From Streptomyces sp. NBC_01244 (lineage in GTDB: Bacteria; Actinomycetota; Actinomycetes; Streptomycetales; Streptomycetaceae): DNA of 64,000 bases. The notes under the pieces are model-generated. The model was not told where the DNA came from. It searched no databases and was given only the letters and a program-made list of their open reading frames with translations. The DNA lies in NCBI RefSeq assembly GCF_035987325.1, contig NZ_CP108488.1, forward strand, positions 7,688,001-7,752,000, read 5' to 3'. Positions 8,678 through 17,374 of this stretch are shown here, in pieces. The translations under genes were made by a program, and so were the position numbers. Position 1 is the first letter of the stretch. Every line of letters begins with the position of its first letter.

Positions 8678-8962
8678 GGGAGCACTCCTCCACCTGAGTC
8701 GAAGGCGAGGAGTCGACAACGCCGTTATCCGCGCACCACGACGTTGGCTGTCTGCCTTAAGGACACGTGTGCTGCTTCCGGCTAGCCGGCATGCTTCACG
8801 TGGTGATCGTCTACGGAGGGCAACGGGCAGCGACAGTGCATTTACGGTCAGCTGTCGTCAGAGGTGGCCAAGAGTAGGAGTCACGAGTTCTCCCTGAGCA
8901 CGGTCGAAGGCCAAGCGGGGGTCCCGATGGGCGGTGCCTCCAAGCCGAGACCACCGAACCCC

Positions 8963-8992
8963 GGCGGGCACCTCGGGGTGAGGAGCCCGCCC
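8963..8992. terminator. Hairpin terminator after the secreted-protein gene
   Basis: The arms GGCGGGC and GCCCGCC form a 7-bp stem. It continues, after one A/A mismatch, with CCTC:GAGG around a short loop. It sits 46 bases past the stop of the leftward gene 9038-9655 and so probably ends that transcript. The remainder of the gap 8678-9037 shows no gene. Confidence 0.6.
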
Positions 8993-9037
8993 ACGGATAC
9001 GCTGCTGCGCCGTGCTCCGAGTCAATCTCTTCTGCGC

Positions 9038-9655
9038 TCAGGGCTTCGGTAGACCCTCGAACGGGCTGGTGATCTTGGCCTGTCCGTCGAAGGCGAGCAG
9101 TGGGGCGTCCGCCGGCAGCGGTGCCACACCGAAGGTGTCGGCGAAGGCCGTTGCGCCCTCGCTCGTGAGGGTCAGGGGAATGTCCTTGGTGTCCACGGTG
9201 GCGGGGGTGAAGGAAACCTTGCTGAGGGAGACGGGGAACAGGAAGACCGTGGTGTTCTTGCCTGGCGCTCCGTTCTGGGCGATGTCCGCGCTGGTGTGGC
9301 CTTTGCCCAGGCGGATGTGAATGACCAGGTGCGTCATGTCGAGGTGTGACCCTCCGCGGGCGAAGCGCATACCGCCCTGGAGTGGGAGCTCTCCCCCGGT
9401 GAGGTCGGGGGAGAGGGTGCCCGAGCCGGGGAAGGTGACACAGTTCCCGCTGCCGGTGGCCGCTCCCGTGGCCGAGATCGTCACGTGCTGGGCGTCCAGG
9501 GCGCGGGCCGCTTCCTGAGTCAGGCAGACGGTGCCGCTTCCCTGCAAGGGGAGTTCCGCCTTGACGGCCCCCGCTTGGACGGCGGTGGCGGCCAGGGTGG
9601 CCCCGATGGCGAGGGCGAGCACCGCCACGCGCTTCTTCGAACCGAGAATCTTCAT
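9038..9655 (-). CDS. Secreted hypothetical protein
   Basis: The protein (205 aa from ATG 9655) starts MKILGSKKR followed by a hydrophobic stretch (VAVLALAIGATLAATAVQAGAV), a clear Sec signal peptide with possible cleavage after AVQA or AGA. The mature part is rich in Thr, Gly and small residues and contains two cysteines (CLTQ and NCVTF) that could pair; no catalytic motif is evident. I do not recognise the family. A C-terminal segment (PLLAFDGQAKITSPFEGLPKP) looks like an exposed tail. It lies inside the biosynthetic cluster, with its own start region and terminator, and could be an unrelated passenger. Confidence 0.75.
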   Translation of the reverse strand: MKILGSKKRVAVLALAIGATLAATAVQAGAVKAELPLQGSGTVCLTQEAARALDAQHVTISATGAATGSGNCVTFPGSGTLSPDLTGGELPLQGGMRFARGGSHLDMTHLVIHIRLGKGHTSADIAQNGAPGKNTTVFLFPVSLSKVSFTPATVDTKDIPLTLTSEGATAFADTFGVAPLPADAPLLAFDGQAKITSPFEGLPKP

Positions 9656-9705
9656 GCCCCCGGTAACGACGGCCGCTCCGCGGGGAAGCGGCCCGCGCCT
9701 CGTGA

Positions 9706-10695
9706 TCACCCGCGCGGGAAGGCGTCCGCGCATAGCCGGACGTTGTGTTCAAGGGCCTCCAGTACCGCGTCGCGGTTCAGCTGGGCCGGGAGGAGACGTA
9801 CGAGGTCGCAGGGTAGGGGTGCCCGCTCGGGCGGTTGGAATCCGAGCTGGGCCAGGCGGGCCAGCCCGTGGCTTCGTGTGCGCGCCACGGCAGGCGGCGA
9901 CAGGAGAGGCTCCTTGGGTGGTCGGCCCGCGGCCGTGAGGACTTTGGTGCAGGCGTCGGCCACGTCGGCTGCCGTGAGGCGGGCCGGCCCGGCGGTGACC
10001 CAGTGAACTCCGGACGTGAGGGCGGCGTCACCGCGGAGTTGGACCTCGGTCAGCGCGGTGAGGTAGGCGACGAGGGTTTCCATGGGGACGATGTCGCACC
10101 AGTGGTCGGGTTGGACGGGCAGTCCTCCCGTGCGCCCGCGCAGCAGGATGTCGAAGAGCGTGTGGGGGAACTGCCGGACGGGCGGCGCGACCGCGGTGCG
10201 CTCGGCGAAGATGAGAGCGGTGCGCACCATGGCGACGGGCAGGCCGCTGTCGATCGCGAGTTCCTCGGCACGCCGCTTGGACCGGCCGTAGGCACGCAGG
10301 TTGCGGGCGGCCAGATCGTCTTCGGTGACGTCCATGACGGCCGAGGCCGAGGAGAGCAGGACCACAGGGACGTCGGCGTCTTGGGCGAGCTGGAGGATTC
10401 GGCGGGTCCCTTCGACGTTGATGTCGGCGAAGGCTCGCAGGTCAGGTGCCGAGAAGTCGGTGAGAGCGCCGCAGTGGACGATGCTGTCGATGCGCCCGGC
10501 CAGTTCGCTCCACTCGGACTCGCTCAGCCCGAGTCCGTCCATAGTGAGGTCGCCCTCTACGCACGCGACCCCCTCGGGCCGACGACGGTGCACGAGGGCG
10601 AGGACCTCGTAGCGGGCGGCGAGAGAGGGCAGCAGAGCGGACCCGATCACGCCGGTGGAGCCGGTGAGCAGGACGGTGGGGCGCGAGCGATTCAC
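9706..10695 (-). CDS. NAD(P)-dependent reductase/epimerase (extended SDR, thioester-reductase-like)
   Basis: The protein (329 aa) has the Rossmann motif TGSTGVIG at residues 11-18, a conserved DFSAPDLRAFADINVEGT region, serines in LLSSAS and the catalytic YGRSK (YxxxK). This pattern fits extended SDRs, including the reductase domain that releases acyl chains from carriers (male-sterility/thioester reductase group). GTG 10695 is favoured by GAGG six bases upstream. The gene lies 53 bases downstream of the WS/DGAT-type gene on the same strand, and so is probably co-transcribed with it. In context it could reduce an acyl-ACP or oxidise/reduce the terpene alcohol; the sequence does not decide. 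Confidence 0.82.
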   Translation of the reverse strand: MNRSRPTVLLTGSTGVIGSALLPSLAARYEVLALVHRRRPEGVACVEGDLTMDGLGLSESEWSELAGRIDSIVHCGALTDFSAPDLRAFADINVEGTRRILQLAQDADVPVVLLSSASAVMDVTEDDLAARNLRAYGRSKRRAEELAIDSGLPVAMVRTALIFAERTAVAPPVRQFPHTLFDILLRGRTGGLPVQPDHWCDIVPMETLVAYLTALTEVQLRGDAALTSGVHWVTAGPARLTAADVADACTKVLTAAGRPPKEPLLSPPAVARTRSHGLARLAQLGFQPPERAPLPCDLVRLLPAQLNRDAVLEALEHNVRLCADAFPRG

Positions 10696-10748
10696 AGGTG
10701 CCTCATAGCGAAAGGGGCTGGTCGATGGTGTTCGGGCGGCTGGCCAGG

Positions 10749-11972
10749 TCATGCGGGCGTGGCGTGGGCGAGAGCAGTCAGTTCGCGTACCCACAGGCGC
10801 GGTAGGTCACGTACGTGCTCGTGCCCCTTCTCGGCGGTGAACGAGACCGTGGCGCGGGTGCCGTGGAGGAACAGCACGCTGGAGAACAGGTAGCCGCTGA
10901 CGAGCGGGGGCAGCGCGACGCCACCGGTCACGGGGGAGCCGTCCAGGGCCAGAGGGCCTGGGATCTGCAGCATGGTGACGGTCGCGAGAGCGTCCTGCGG
11001 ACTGAGGAACGTGGCGATGTGCGGGAGGAGCATCGCGTCGGGCAGCGCGTCCAGGAGCCGGCGGTTGCGGTCCCTGGGCCACAGCCGCGTCTGCTCGACG
11101 ATGGCAGCCAGCCGCTTTGCGGCGGAAGGCTCCTCCACGGGCAGCAGCAGCCGCGCGTACCCGAACCGGTTGCCGCGATCCGCCCGCTCACCGCGCAGAC
11201 GGACATTGAACGGGACCCGCACAGGCACGGGCAGGCCGCGGTCGGGAGCGGGCAGCCAGGCACGCAGGGCTCCGGTCAGCGCGGTGAGGTAGACGTCGTT
11301 GAGGGAAGCGCCCGAAGCCCGGGAGACGGCACGCACGGCCTCAGCGCTCACCTCGGCAGTGGCCAGCAGCCGCCCATCGACCGGATCGGGGGCGGCCGCC
11401 CAGTGTCCGCCGACTCCACGGTCCCGTTCGGGGGAAGCCGGGACGGGGGTGCGGGCGTCGAAGAGGCGCCGGACGGTATGGGCGGCCGCGGCGCCGTCCT
11501 GCGCGGCGTGGTGCACCCGGTAGGCCAGCCAGTACTCGTCAGGGCGTTCGCCGTCCATCAGCCACAGCCCCCAACGGGGCTGGTCCTCCCACACGGGCTG
11601 GTTGGTGATCACTTCCAGAAGCGGACGCCGATCACCCTGCGCTTCGAGCCGGTACACGTGGCGTGCGGCCTGGAAGCCGCCGTCCGGATGCCAGCACTCC
11701 TCGCGGTCGGGACCGCGCAGACATTCGGCAAGCGCGGGCAGCCAGGGCAGGCGCGTCGTGACGAGGTCGGCGAGACGCTCGGGAGTCGGCTGGGCTCCGC
11801 GTAGGCGCAGCGCCACTCCGATCACGACGCCGTCATCCGGGCGCCGTCGCGCCCACTCCAGCATTCCCCGGTCCTGGATGCTGGTGAACTCCCTAATGTT
11901 GTCGACTGGTTCCGTGCGTCGTTCCGACACTTGGACACCGCTGTTTTCCCCCAGGCCGATCTGCTGTGTCAT
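10749..11972 (-). CDS. WS/DGAT-type acyltransferase
   Basis: This 407-residue protein belongs to the wax ester synthase/diacylglycerol acyltransferase family. The catalytic motif HHxxxDG is at residues 154-160 (HHAAQDG), and the C-terminal part has the SNVPGP-like region in degenerate form (MLQIPGPLALDGSPVTG). The N-terminus is shorter than in lipid-storage enzymes. Such enzymes join an activated acyl chain to an alcohol. In this cluster it is the natural candidate for linking the acyl chain made by the ligase/ACP/ketosynthase genes to a terpene alcohol. I chose ATG 11972 because AGGAG lies ten bases upstream; ATG-less extension to 11996 is possible. Confidence 0.85.
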   Translation of the reverse strand: MTQQIGLGENSGVQVSERRTEPVDNIREFTSIQDRGMLEWARRRPDDGVVIGVALRLRGAQPTPERLADLVTTRLPWLPALAECLRGPDREECWHPDGGFQAARHVYRLEAQGDRRPLLEVITNQPVWEDQPRWGLWLMDGERPDEYWLAYRVHHAAQDGAAAAHTVRRLFDARTPVPASPERDRGVGGHWAAAPDPVDGRLLATAEVSAEAVRAVSRASGASLNDVYLTALTGALRAWLPAPDRGLPVPVRVPFNVRLRGERADRGNRFGYARLLLPVEEPSAAKRLAAIVEQTRLWPRDRNRRLLDALPDAMLLPHIATFLSPQDALATVTMLQIPGPLALDGSPVTGGVALPPLVSGYLFSSVLFLHGTRATVSFTAEKGHEHVRDLPRLWVRELTALAHATPA

Positions 11973-12335
11973 TTCCGTTCCACTCCTGCCTGGCATTTGC
12001 GAGCCTCCGGTCGATCGGCGCCGGCGCGTGCCGCGGCCAAGTCGGGCGCGGAACAGGCGGTGTCCTCATCGCGGCCAACGATCGCCAGTCCGGTTAGGAC
12101 ACTGATCACGGCACGGGAGCGCGGCCGCGTACACCGTCGACGCGACACGGAGAGGTTCCCTTTACCGGTAACACCAGTGGTGCGTCGAGCCATCCGACTC
12201 GATCAGGGGAATGAATCACCCGGATGCCACAGACAGCGTCCTGCCTGTGGCGACGCGCCGTCGTCGTGAGATGAGCTGTACCGCCCAGTCGTTCCTGGCC
12301 GGGCAGTGACAGTCGATGACGGCCGGACGTGTGGA
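11973..12335. promoter_or_regulatory. Divergent promoter region between the two cluster halves
   Basis: This 363-base gap separates the leftward WS/DGAT operon from the rightward acyl-AMP ligase operon, so it must hold both promoters. I see no strong operator palindrome and no small gene. No cluster-situated regulator gene lies in the window. Confidence 0.5.
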
Positions 12336-14084
12336 ATGCCTGACCCAGAGATTCGTGAGTGGCAGAGCCTGCCCGACATCTTCCAACGGCACGCAGTGAG
12401 CCGTTCGGACCACCCGGCACTCAGCTTCGTCAACTACAGCCATGACCCGGACGGGGAATGGCAGACGCTGACCTTCGCCGAAGTGGACCTGCGTGTCCGA
12501 GCGCTGGCCGCCGCCCTGGAAGCATCCTTCCCACGCGGCTCGAGAGTGGCGGTGCTCTGCCCCCAGAGCACCGCGTACAGCCTCGCCTTGCTGTCCTGCA
12601 TGTACGCGCGGATGATCGCGGTGCCGTTGTTCCCGCCCGAGGACCCACGGCGCAGGAGCCAGCTGGAGGGCATGCTCGCCGACGCCCAGCCGGCCTGTCT
12701 GCTCACCACACGGCCCCAGACGGCCGCCTGCCAGGAACTCGCCGAGGGGCGGGTGCCGGTGTGGGTGGTCGAGGAGAACGACCCGTCCCGCGCACCTCAA
12801 TGGTCCGGGCTCACGCCCGCGCCACAGGATCCCGCCTACCTCCAGTACACCTCCGGTTCCACCGGCAGCCCTCGCGGGGCCGTCATCTCCCACGCGAACC
12901 TGATGACCAGTACCCGCCAGGTCATCGAGGGCTGCGGTCTGAGCTCCGGTACCCCCATCGCGAGCTGGCTGCCCCTCTTCCACGACATGGGCCTGTCCAT
13001 CGGTGTCCTCGCACCCGCGGTCGCCGGCACGCACCTGGCCCTGATGTCCCCGCTGGCATTCATCCAACGCCCCCTGCGCTGGCTGAGGCTGCTCGACGCA
13101 CACCGCGCCCACTTCAGCGGCGGACCCAACTTCGCCTACGACCTGTGCGTACGGAAGGCCCCCGCCCCCACCGGCCTGGACCTCGGCAGCGTCCGTGTCC
13201 TAACCAACGGAGCCGAGCCGGTTCGCGTCGACACTCTGCGCCGCTTCACCGACACCTACGCCGCCTCCGGTCTGGCGCCGGACACGGTCAAACCCAGCTA
13301 CGGCCTGGCCGAGGCCACCGTACTGGTCGCTTGCAACAGGGTCGGCCAGAGGTGGACCGAGCTCACCCTCGACAGCCACCAGCTCACCGCGGGCCGCGTC
13401 CGTATCCTGCCCGCCGACGAGGCGGCGACGGACTGGCCGACGGCGGTCGTGGTGGGCTGCGGACGGCCCGTCGGCCAGGAGGTACGCATCGCGGACCCCG
13501 AGACCGGCGTCGAACAGACCGGCGGCTATACCGGCGAACTGTGGGTCCGGGGCCCCAATGTGGCAGCCGGCTACTGGCGCCAGTCCCAGCCGACCGCCCA
13601 CTTCTTCGGCCGCACCCTCAAGACCGCCGAGGGCAGCGAACCGGGCTGGCTGCGCACCGGCGACGTCGGCTTCCTCCACGACGGCGAAGTCTTCGTCCTC
13701 GGACGGACCAAGGACGTCATCATCATCCACGGCGCCAACCACGCGGCGGCCGACATCGAGGACACCGTCCGTCGCGCCATCCCCGAAGCCGTACCCGCCG
13801 GGGTCGCGGCCTTCTCCGTTCCCGGCGACGACGGCGACCAGCTGATCGTGATGGTCGAGCTCACCGCCGGCCCCAACACCGCCCAGGACATCGCCCTGCG
13901 CCGTCGCGTCCAGCGAGCGGTTGCCGAACACCACGGCGTCCGGCCCCGTACCGTGATCGCCGCCAAGCGCGGCAGCCTGCCGCGCACGACCAGCGGAAAG
14001 CTCCGCCGCGGTGACTGCCGAGCCCGCTACCTCGCAGACCAGCCGACCCTGCCCACCCCGACCGACACCCAGGAGAGCCTGTGA
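12336..14084 (+). CDS. Fatty acyl-AMP ligase (FAAL)
   Basis: The 582-residue protein activates a carboxylic acid as acyl-adenylate and loads it onto a carrier protein. The phosphate-binding motif is YTSGSTGSPRG at 171-181. SWLPLFHDMGLSIG, SYGLAEATV and GWLRTGDVGFLHDGEVFVLGRTKD follow in order as in adenylating enzymes. The SWLPLFHDMGL region, the long AEATV segment and IIHGANHAAADIE are characteristic of FAALs rather than CoA ligases. The C-terminal catalytic lysine is in TSGKLRR. I prefer ATG 12336; an in-frame GTG at 12306 is possible and neither has a strong ribosome site. Its last four bases overlap the next gene, so it should load that carrier protein. Confidence 0.92.
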   Translation: MPDPEIREWQSLPDIFQRHAVSRSDHPALSFVNYSHDPDGEWQTLTFAEVDLRVRALAAALEASFPRGSRVAVLCPQSTAYSLALLSCMYARMIAVPLFPPEDPRRRSQLEGMLADAQPACLLTTRPQTAACQELAEGRVPVWVVEENDPSRAPQWSGLTPAPQDPAYLQYTSGSTGSPRGAVISHANLMTSTRQVIEGCGLSSGTPIASWLPLFHDMGLSIGVLAPAVAGTHLALMSPLAFIQRPLRWLRLLDAHRAHFSGGPNFAYDLCVRKAPAPTGLDLGSVRVLTNGAEPVRVDTLRRFTDTYAASGLAPDTVKPSYGLAEATVLVACNRVGQRWTELTLDSHQLTAGRVRILPADEAATDWPTAVVVGCGRPVGQEVRIADPETGVEQTGGYTGELWVRGPNVAAGYWRQSQPTAHFFGRTLKTAEGSEPGWLRTGDVGFLHDGEVFVLGRTKDVIIIHGANHAAADIEDTVRRAIPEAVPAGVAAFSVPGDDGDQLIVMVELTAGPNTAQDIALRRRVQRAVAEHHGVRPRTVIAAKRGSLPRTTSGKLRRGDCRARYLADQPTLPTPTDTQESL

Positions 14085-14365
14085 CCGCCCCGACGGCCGC
14101 GACCTGCCCGGAGATCGCCGACTGGCTCACCGGCCACCTGGCCGCGCTCCTGGAAGTTGCCACTGCGGACATCGATCCCGCCGTGCCGCTGGACGCACTG
14201 GGCGTCACGTCGATGGAAGAGGTGCTGATCACAGCGGAACTCGAACGCCGCTACGGCGTGGCGATTCCTGTCGCCGACCTGCGCCGCCATCCCACGGTCG
14301 AGTCGCTCTCCGCGTACATCACAGGCCTGACCGAGGTCACTTCGGAGCAACCCCCAACTCCCTGA
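14081..14365 (+). CDS. Acyl carrier protein 1
   Basis: A 94-residue carrier protein. The phosphopantetheine attachment serine is S44 in LGVTSMEEV, a variant of the usual DSL motif with threonine before the serine. The helices fit a discrete ACP. GTG 14081 overlaps the stop of the FAAL gene (GTGA), so the two are translationally coupled, and FAAL very likely acylates this carrier. Its 3' end overlaps the 3' end of the convergent P450 gene by 29 bases. Confidence 0.9.
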   Translation: MTAPTAATCPEIADWLTGHLAALLEVATADIDPAVPLDALGVTSMEEVLITAELERRYGVAIPVADLRRHPTVESLSAYITGLTEVTSEQPPTP

Positions 14366-15584
14366 CAGAGGCCTGCCCCCGCCCGACCCGGCGTTGTCGC
14401 ACCGCGGCCGCGCCGACGAGCAGACTCCGCAGCCGAGGGAAGACCACCCCCTCGACGGTCGACGGAGCGGCGGCCAGGCTCAAGTCCGGGACGCGGCGGG
14501 CGAGGTGCGGCAGGAGCGTCCGGAGACAGAGCCGGGTCAGGGAAGCTCCCGGGCAGTAGTGGGCGCCGGCGCCGAACGCCAGAGCGGTGCCCGCCGGCGG
14601 CCCGCCGCAGTTCGCGGGCTGCAGAAGGGTGTGCACGATGCGGCCGGCCTCCACGGATACGTCACCCAGGCGCATTCCCGCGGTGGCGACCCTGGTCAGA
14701 ACCGCGATGGGCGGCCGTTGCCGGGCGAGTTCCTCGGCGGTGGTCACCGCAGCCGCAGGATCCTCGCGCAGCCGGCCGGCCAGCGAGGCATCGGTCAGCA
14801 GGGTGTGCGCCGCGGACGTGATGAGGGCCGTCAGGTCCTTCGCGCCCAGGAACATCAGGGCCGCGTGGGTCACAGCCTCAGCCGGATCGAGTCCGCCGCC
14901 GTCCGGCGCGGGCGCCAGCCACTGCGACAGGGCGTCCTCACCCGGCGTGTGGGAGCGGTGCAGCAGGTGCGGCAGAAGGTAGTCGCGCAAGCCGGCATAC
15001 GCGCGATCGGCATCCGCCAGCTGCGCGGGTGTGGGGCCAAGTTCGCACGCGACGGACCAGCGGCGGGCGAGGCGGATCAGGTGCGGGGCATCATGGGCGG
15101 GCAGGCCCATCCAGGCGCACAGCATCTCGCCGGGAAGCCTCTCCGACAGTACGGAGACGAGGTCTGCCTCCCCCTCGCGGGCCACGACGCCCGCCAGGTC
15201 GTCCAGGCATCCCTCGACGGCCGCCGTCACGGCCGGGCGCATCGCCGTGACCTGCCCCGGCGACAGTCCGGCCGTGAGGCTGCCGCGCAACGGGGCATGG
15301 CGGGGCGGGTTCGTCGTCAGCAACGAGGAGTGGAAGGCGACCAGGGACGGATTGGCGCGCCAACCCGGCGTGAGACGATCGCGCCACGACGCGTCCAGTA
15401 CCTCGCACCGTCGGTCCAGAAGCACCCGACGGCACAGCGTGTAGTCGCTGACCACGACGGCCTTCCACGGCATCACGTGCACCGGCCCCAGCTGCGCCAG
15501 ACGCGCGTACACCGCGGCCTGGTCCTCGCACGTTCGCAGCGCCAGAACCAGCCGCGCCGCCTCGACGGCATCCGCCGACCCCAT
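14337..15584 (-). CDS. Cytochrome P450 with altered I-helix
   Basis: The heme-binding loop FGAGAHYCPG gives the cysteine ligand C344, and ELAR at 285-288 is the ExxR of helix K, so this is a P450 of 415 aa. Two features are unusual. The I-helix (MFLGAKDLTALI, about 244-255) does not show the normal AGxDTT acid-threonine pair in register. The segment between the beta-strand after helix K and the heme loop is short, lacking the usual ANRDP...F stretch. It starts directly after the stop of the upstream ACP2 gene, with no spacer, which implies coupling and perhaps a carrier-bound substrate. It could also be a non-monooxygenase P450. Confidence 0.87.
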   Translation of the reverse strand: MGSADAVEAARLVLALRTCEDQAAVYARLAQLGPVHVMPWKAVVVSDYTLCRRVLLDRRCEVLDASWRDRLTPGWRANPSLVAFHSSLLTTNPPRHAPLRGSLTAGLSPGQVTAMRPAVTAAVEGCLDDLAGVVAREGEADLVSVLSERLPGEMLCAWMGLPAHDAPHLIRLARRWSVACELGPTPAQLADADRAYAGLRDYLLPHLLHRSHTPGEDALSQWLAPAPDGGGLDPAEAVTHAALMFLGAKDLTALITSAAHTLLTDASLAGRLREDPAAAVTTAEELARQRPPIAVLTRVATAGMRLGDVSVEAGRIVHTLLQPANCGGPPAGTALAFGAGAHYCPGASLTRLCLRTLLPHLARRVPDLSLAAAPSTVEGVVFPRLRSLLVGAAAVRQRRVGRGQASVRELGVAPK

Positions 15585-15812
15585 CTACGAGGCCTGCGCC
15601 GCGCCCGCGAGTGCGAACTGCTCCACGGCCTCGCCCAGCGTCATGTCCAAGCTCAGGTTCTCAGCCATCACACCGCTCTCGTTGAACACGCTTACCGCCA
15701 CCTCCGTCATGGACAGCGAATCCATTTCCAGCGCACGGAAGGTGCTCTGCGGTGTCACCTGGGACGTGTCGATGCCCATCTGGAACATCAGAGCCACGAG
15801 CCTGTCGTACAT
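15585..15812 (-). CDS. Acyl carrier protein 2
   Basis: The 75-residue protein has the classical carrier motif LEMDSLSMTEV with the attachment serine S32. ATG 15812 follows GGTGGAG at good distance; the upstream in-frame extension lacks carrier features. It is followed with no gap by the P450 start codon, so the pair is a two-gene operon. A second, sequence-distinct ACP beside ACP1 suggests that the chain is held on one carrier for extension and on the other for oxidation. Confidence 0.9.
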   Translation of the reverse strand: MYDRLVALMFQMGIDTSQVTPQSTFRALEMDSLSMTEVAVSVFNESGVMAENLSLDMTLGEAVEQFALAGAAQAS

Positions 15813-16132
15813 GGGTTCTCCACCTTCACCGCTGTTGTCGAGGGACAGCCCTGTAACTACGGGACAGCCACGGCGGTCACGCCCCGCCACGGCCGAAGGC
15901 GCCGGCCGTGTAACCAAGTGGCCCGACGGCTCGTTCATACCGGCGGCACTCGCTGCGGCCTCCCTGCTTCCCGGGGTGCCCCGATCACCGCCCGCGGCTC
16001 CCGCCCGCCACGGGCGAACCCCCGTGAGGAACCCGTGGACCCTTCAGCCCGCACCGGACAGGCGCGGCACCTCCAGAACGAGCCGCCGACCGCCAGGCTC
16101 CGTGCCAAGGACGCAGCGCGGCGGGACGTACG
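15813..16132. promoter_or_regulatory. Divergent intergenic region between ACP2 and ketosynthase genes
   Basis: These 320 bases separate the leftward ACP2-P450 operon from the rightward ketosynthase gene and should hold both promoters. I see no gene and no clear operator. Confidence 0.45.
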
Positions 16133-17356
16133 GTGAGCCGCCCCGACATCGCCGTCACGGGCATCGGCATGCTCACCCCCGCCGGAACCGACACGGAGAC
16201 CACGTGGAAGGGCGTCCGCGCTGGCAAGCCCACCGCGGCCACCGCGCCCCACCTCACAGGCCTGCCCGTCGACTTCTGCTGCTCCCTCCCCTTTGTGGAC
16301 ATTCCGGCAGCACTGGGGCGCCGGACCGCCCACCGGCTCAACCGGGCCACCCAACTCGCCCTCATGGCGGCCAAGGAGGCGCTCCAGGACGCAGGGCTCG
16401 ATCACACCACCTGGGACGGAACCCGCGTGGGCGTCGTCATCGGCGGCGCACTGAGCGGCACCGACATCTGGGAGACCCAATACCTGCTGATGCGCGAAGC
16501 GGGACCCAGGCACGTATCCCCCCTGGTGATCCCCATGATCGCGCCGAGTACCGCAGCCGGCGAGGTCGCGATCGCCTTCCAGGCCCAGGGCCCCAGCCTG
16601 GTGGCAGCCACAGCCTGCGCCTCCGGCGCCACCGCCATCGCACTGGCCCGCGACCTCCTAGCCTCCGGCCAGTGCGACATCGTCATCGCAGGCGGCACCG
16701 AATCCTGCAACACCCCGTTGATCGCCACGGGCCTCGCCCAACTCGGCACACTCTCCAAGCGGTGCGACGACCCCGCCGCCGCGTCCCGCCCCTTCGACCA
16801 GGCCCGCGACGGCTTCGTCATGGCCGAGGCAGCCGCCGTACTCATCCTGGAGCGCGCCACCGACGCCGCAGCCCGGGGCCACCGGCCCCGAGCCCTGCTC
16901 GCCGGATTCGGGTCCACCACCGACGCCCACCACCCCATCGCCTGTCACCCCGAAGGCCGCGGAGCCGAACAGGCTCTGCGCAACGCGCTCGCCGACGCAG
17001 GCCTCACCCCGTACGACGTGGGCCACGTCAACACCCACGGAACCTCGACGCTCCTCAACGACGCCGTCGAAGCCCGAGCAATCAGGGCCGTCCTGCCACA
17101 TGGCCCGCTCGTCAACTCCACCAAAGGCGTCCTCGGCCATGCCATGGCCGCCGCGGGAGCCGTGGAGGCCTGCCTGACGATTCTCAGCCTGCAACACGGC
17201 GTGGTCCCCGCTACCGCCAACCTCGACGACCCCGACCCGGCCTTCGACCTCAACTTCGTCACCAAGACGCCGGCACATCAGCGCGTGAGCACGGCGCTGA
17301 GCAACTCCTTCGGCTTCGGCGGCCATAACGTGGTTCTGGCCTTCCGCGCGCCGTGA
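16133..17356 (+). CDS. Beta-ketoacyl-ACP synthase (KAS II/FabF type)
   Basis: A 407-residue condensing enzyme. The active-site cysteine is C162 in ATACASG, and the two histidines are H302 (NTHGTST) and H336 (KGVLGHAMAAAG) with K331, so the full Cys-His-His set is present and it should both decarboxylate and condense. The C-terminal NSFGFGGHNVV is typical. There is no adjacent chain-length factor, so it is not a type II polyketide minimal pair. It would extend an acyl-ACP by one or a few units. The gene converges on the LnmK-like gene, 18 bases apart. Confidence 0.93.
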   Translation: MSRPDIAVTGIGMLTPAGTDTETTWKGVRAGKPTAATAPHLTGLPVDFCCSLPFVDIPAALGRRTAHRLNRATQLALMAAKEALQDAGLDHTTWDGTRVGVVIGGALSGTDIWETQYLLMREAGPRHVSPLVIPMIAPSTAAGEVAIAFQAQGPSLVAATACASGATAIALARDLLASGQCDIVIAGGTESCNTPLIATGLAQLGTLSKRCDDPAAASRPFDQARDGFVMAEAAAVLILERATDAAARGHRPRALLAGFGSTTDAHHPIACHPEGRGAEQALRNALADAGLTPYDVGHVNTHGTSTLLNDAVEARAIRAVLPHGPLVNSTKGVLGHAMAAAGAVEACLTILSLQHGVVPATANLDDPDPAFDLNFVTKTPAHQRVSTALSNSFGFGGHNVVLAFRAP

Positions 17357-17374
17357 CACAGCCGGCAAGCCCGA

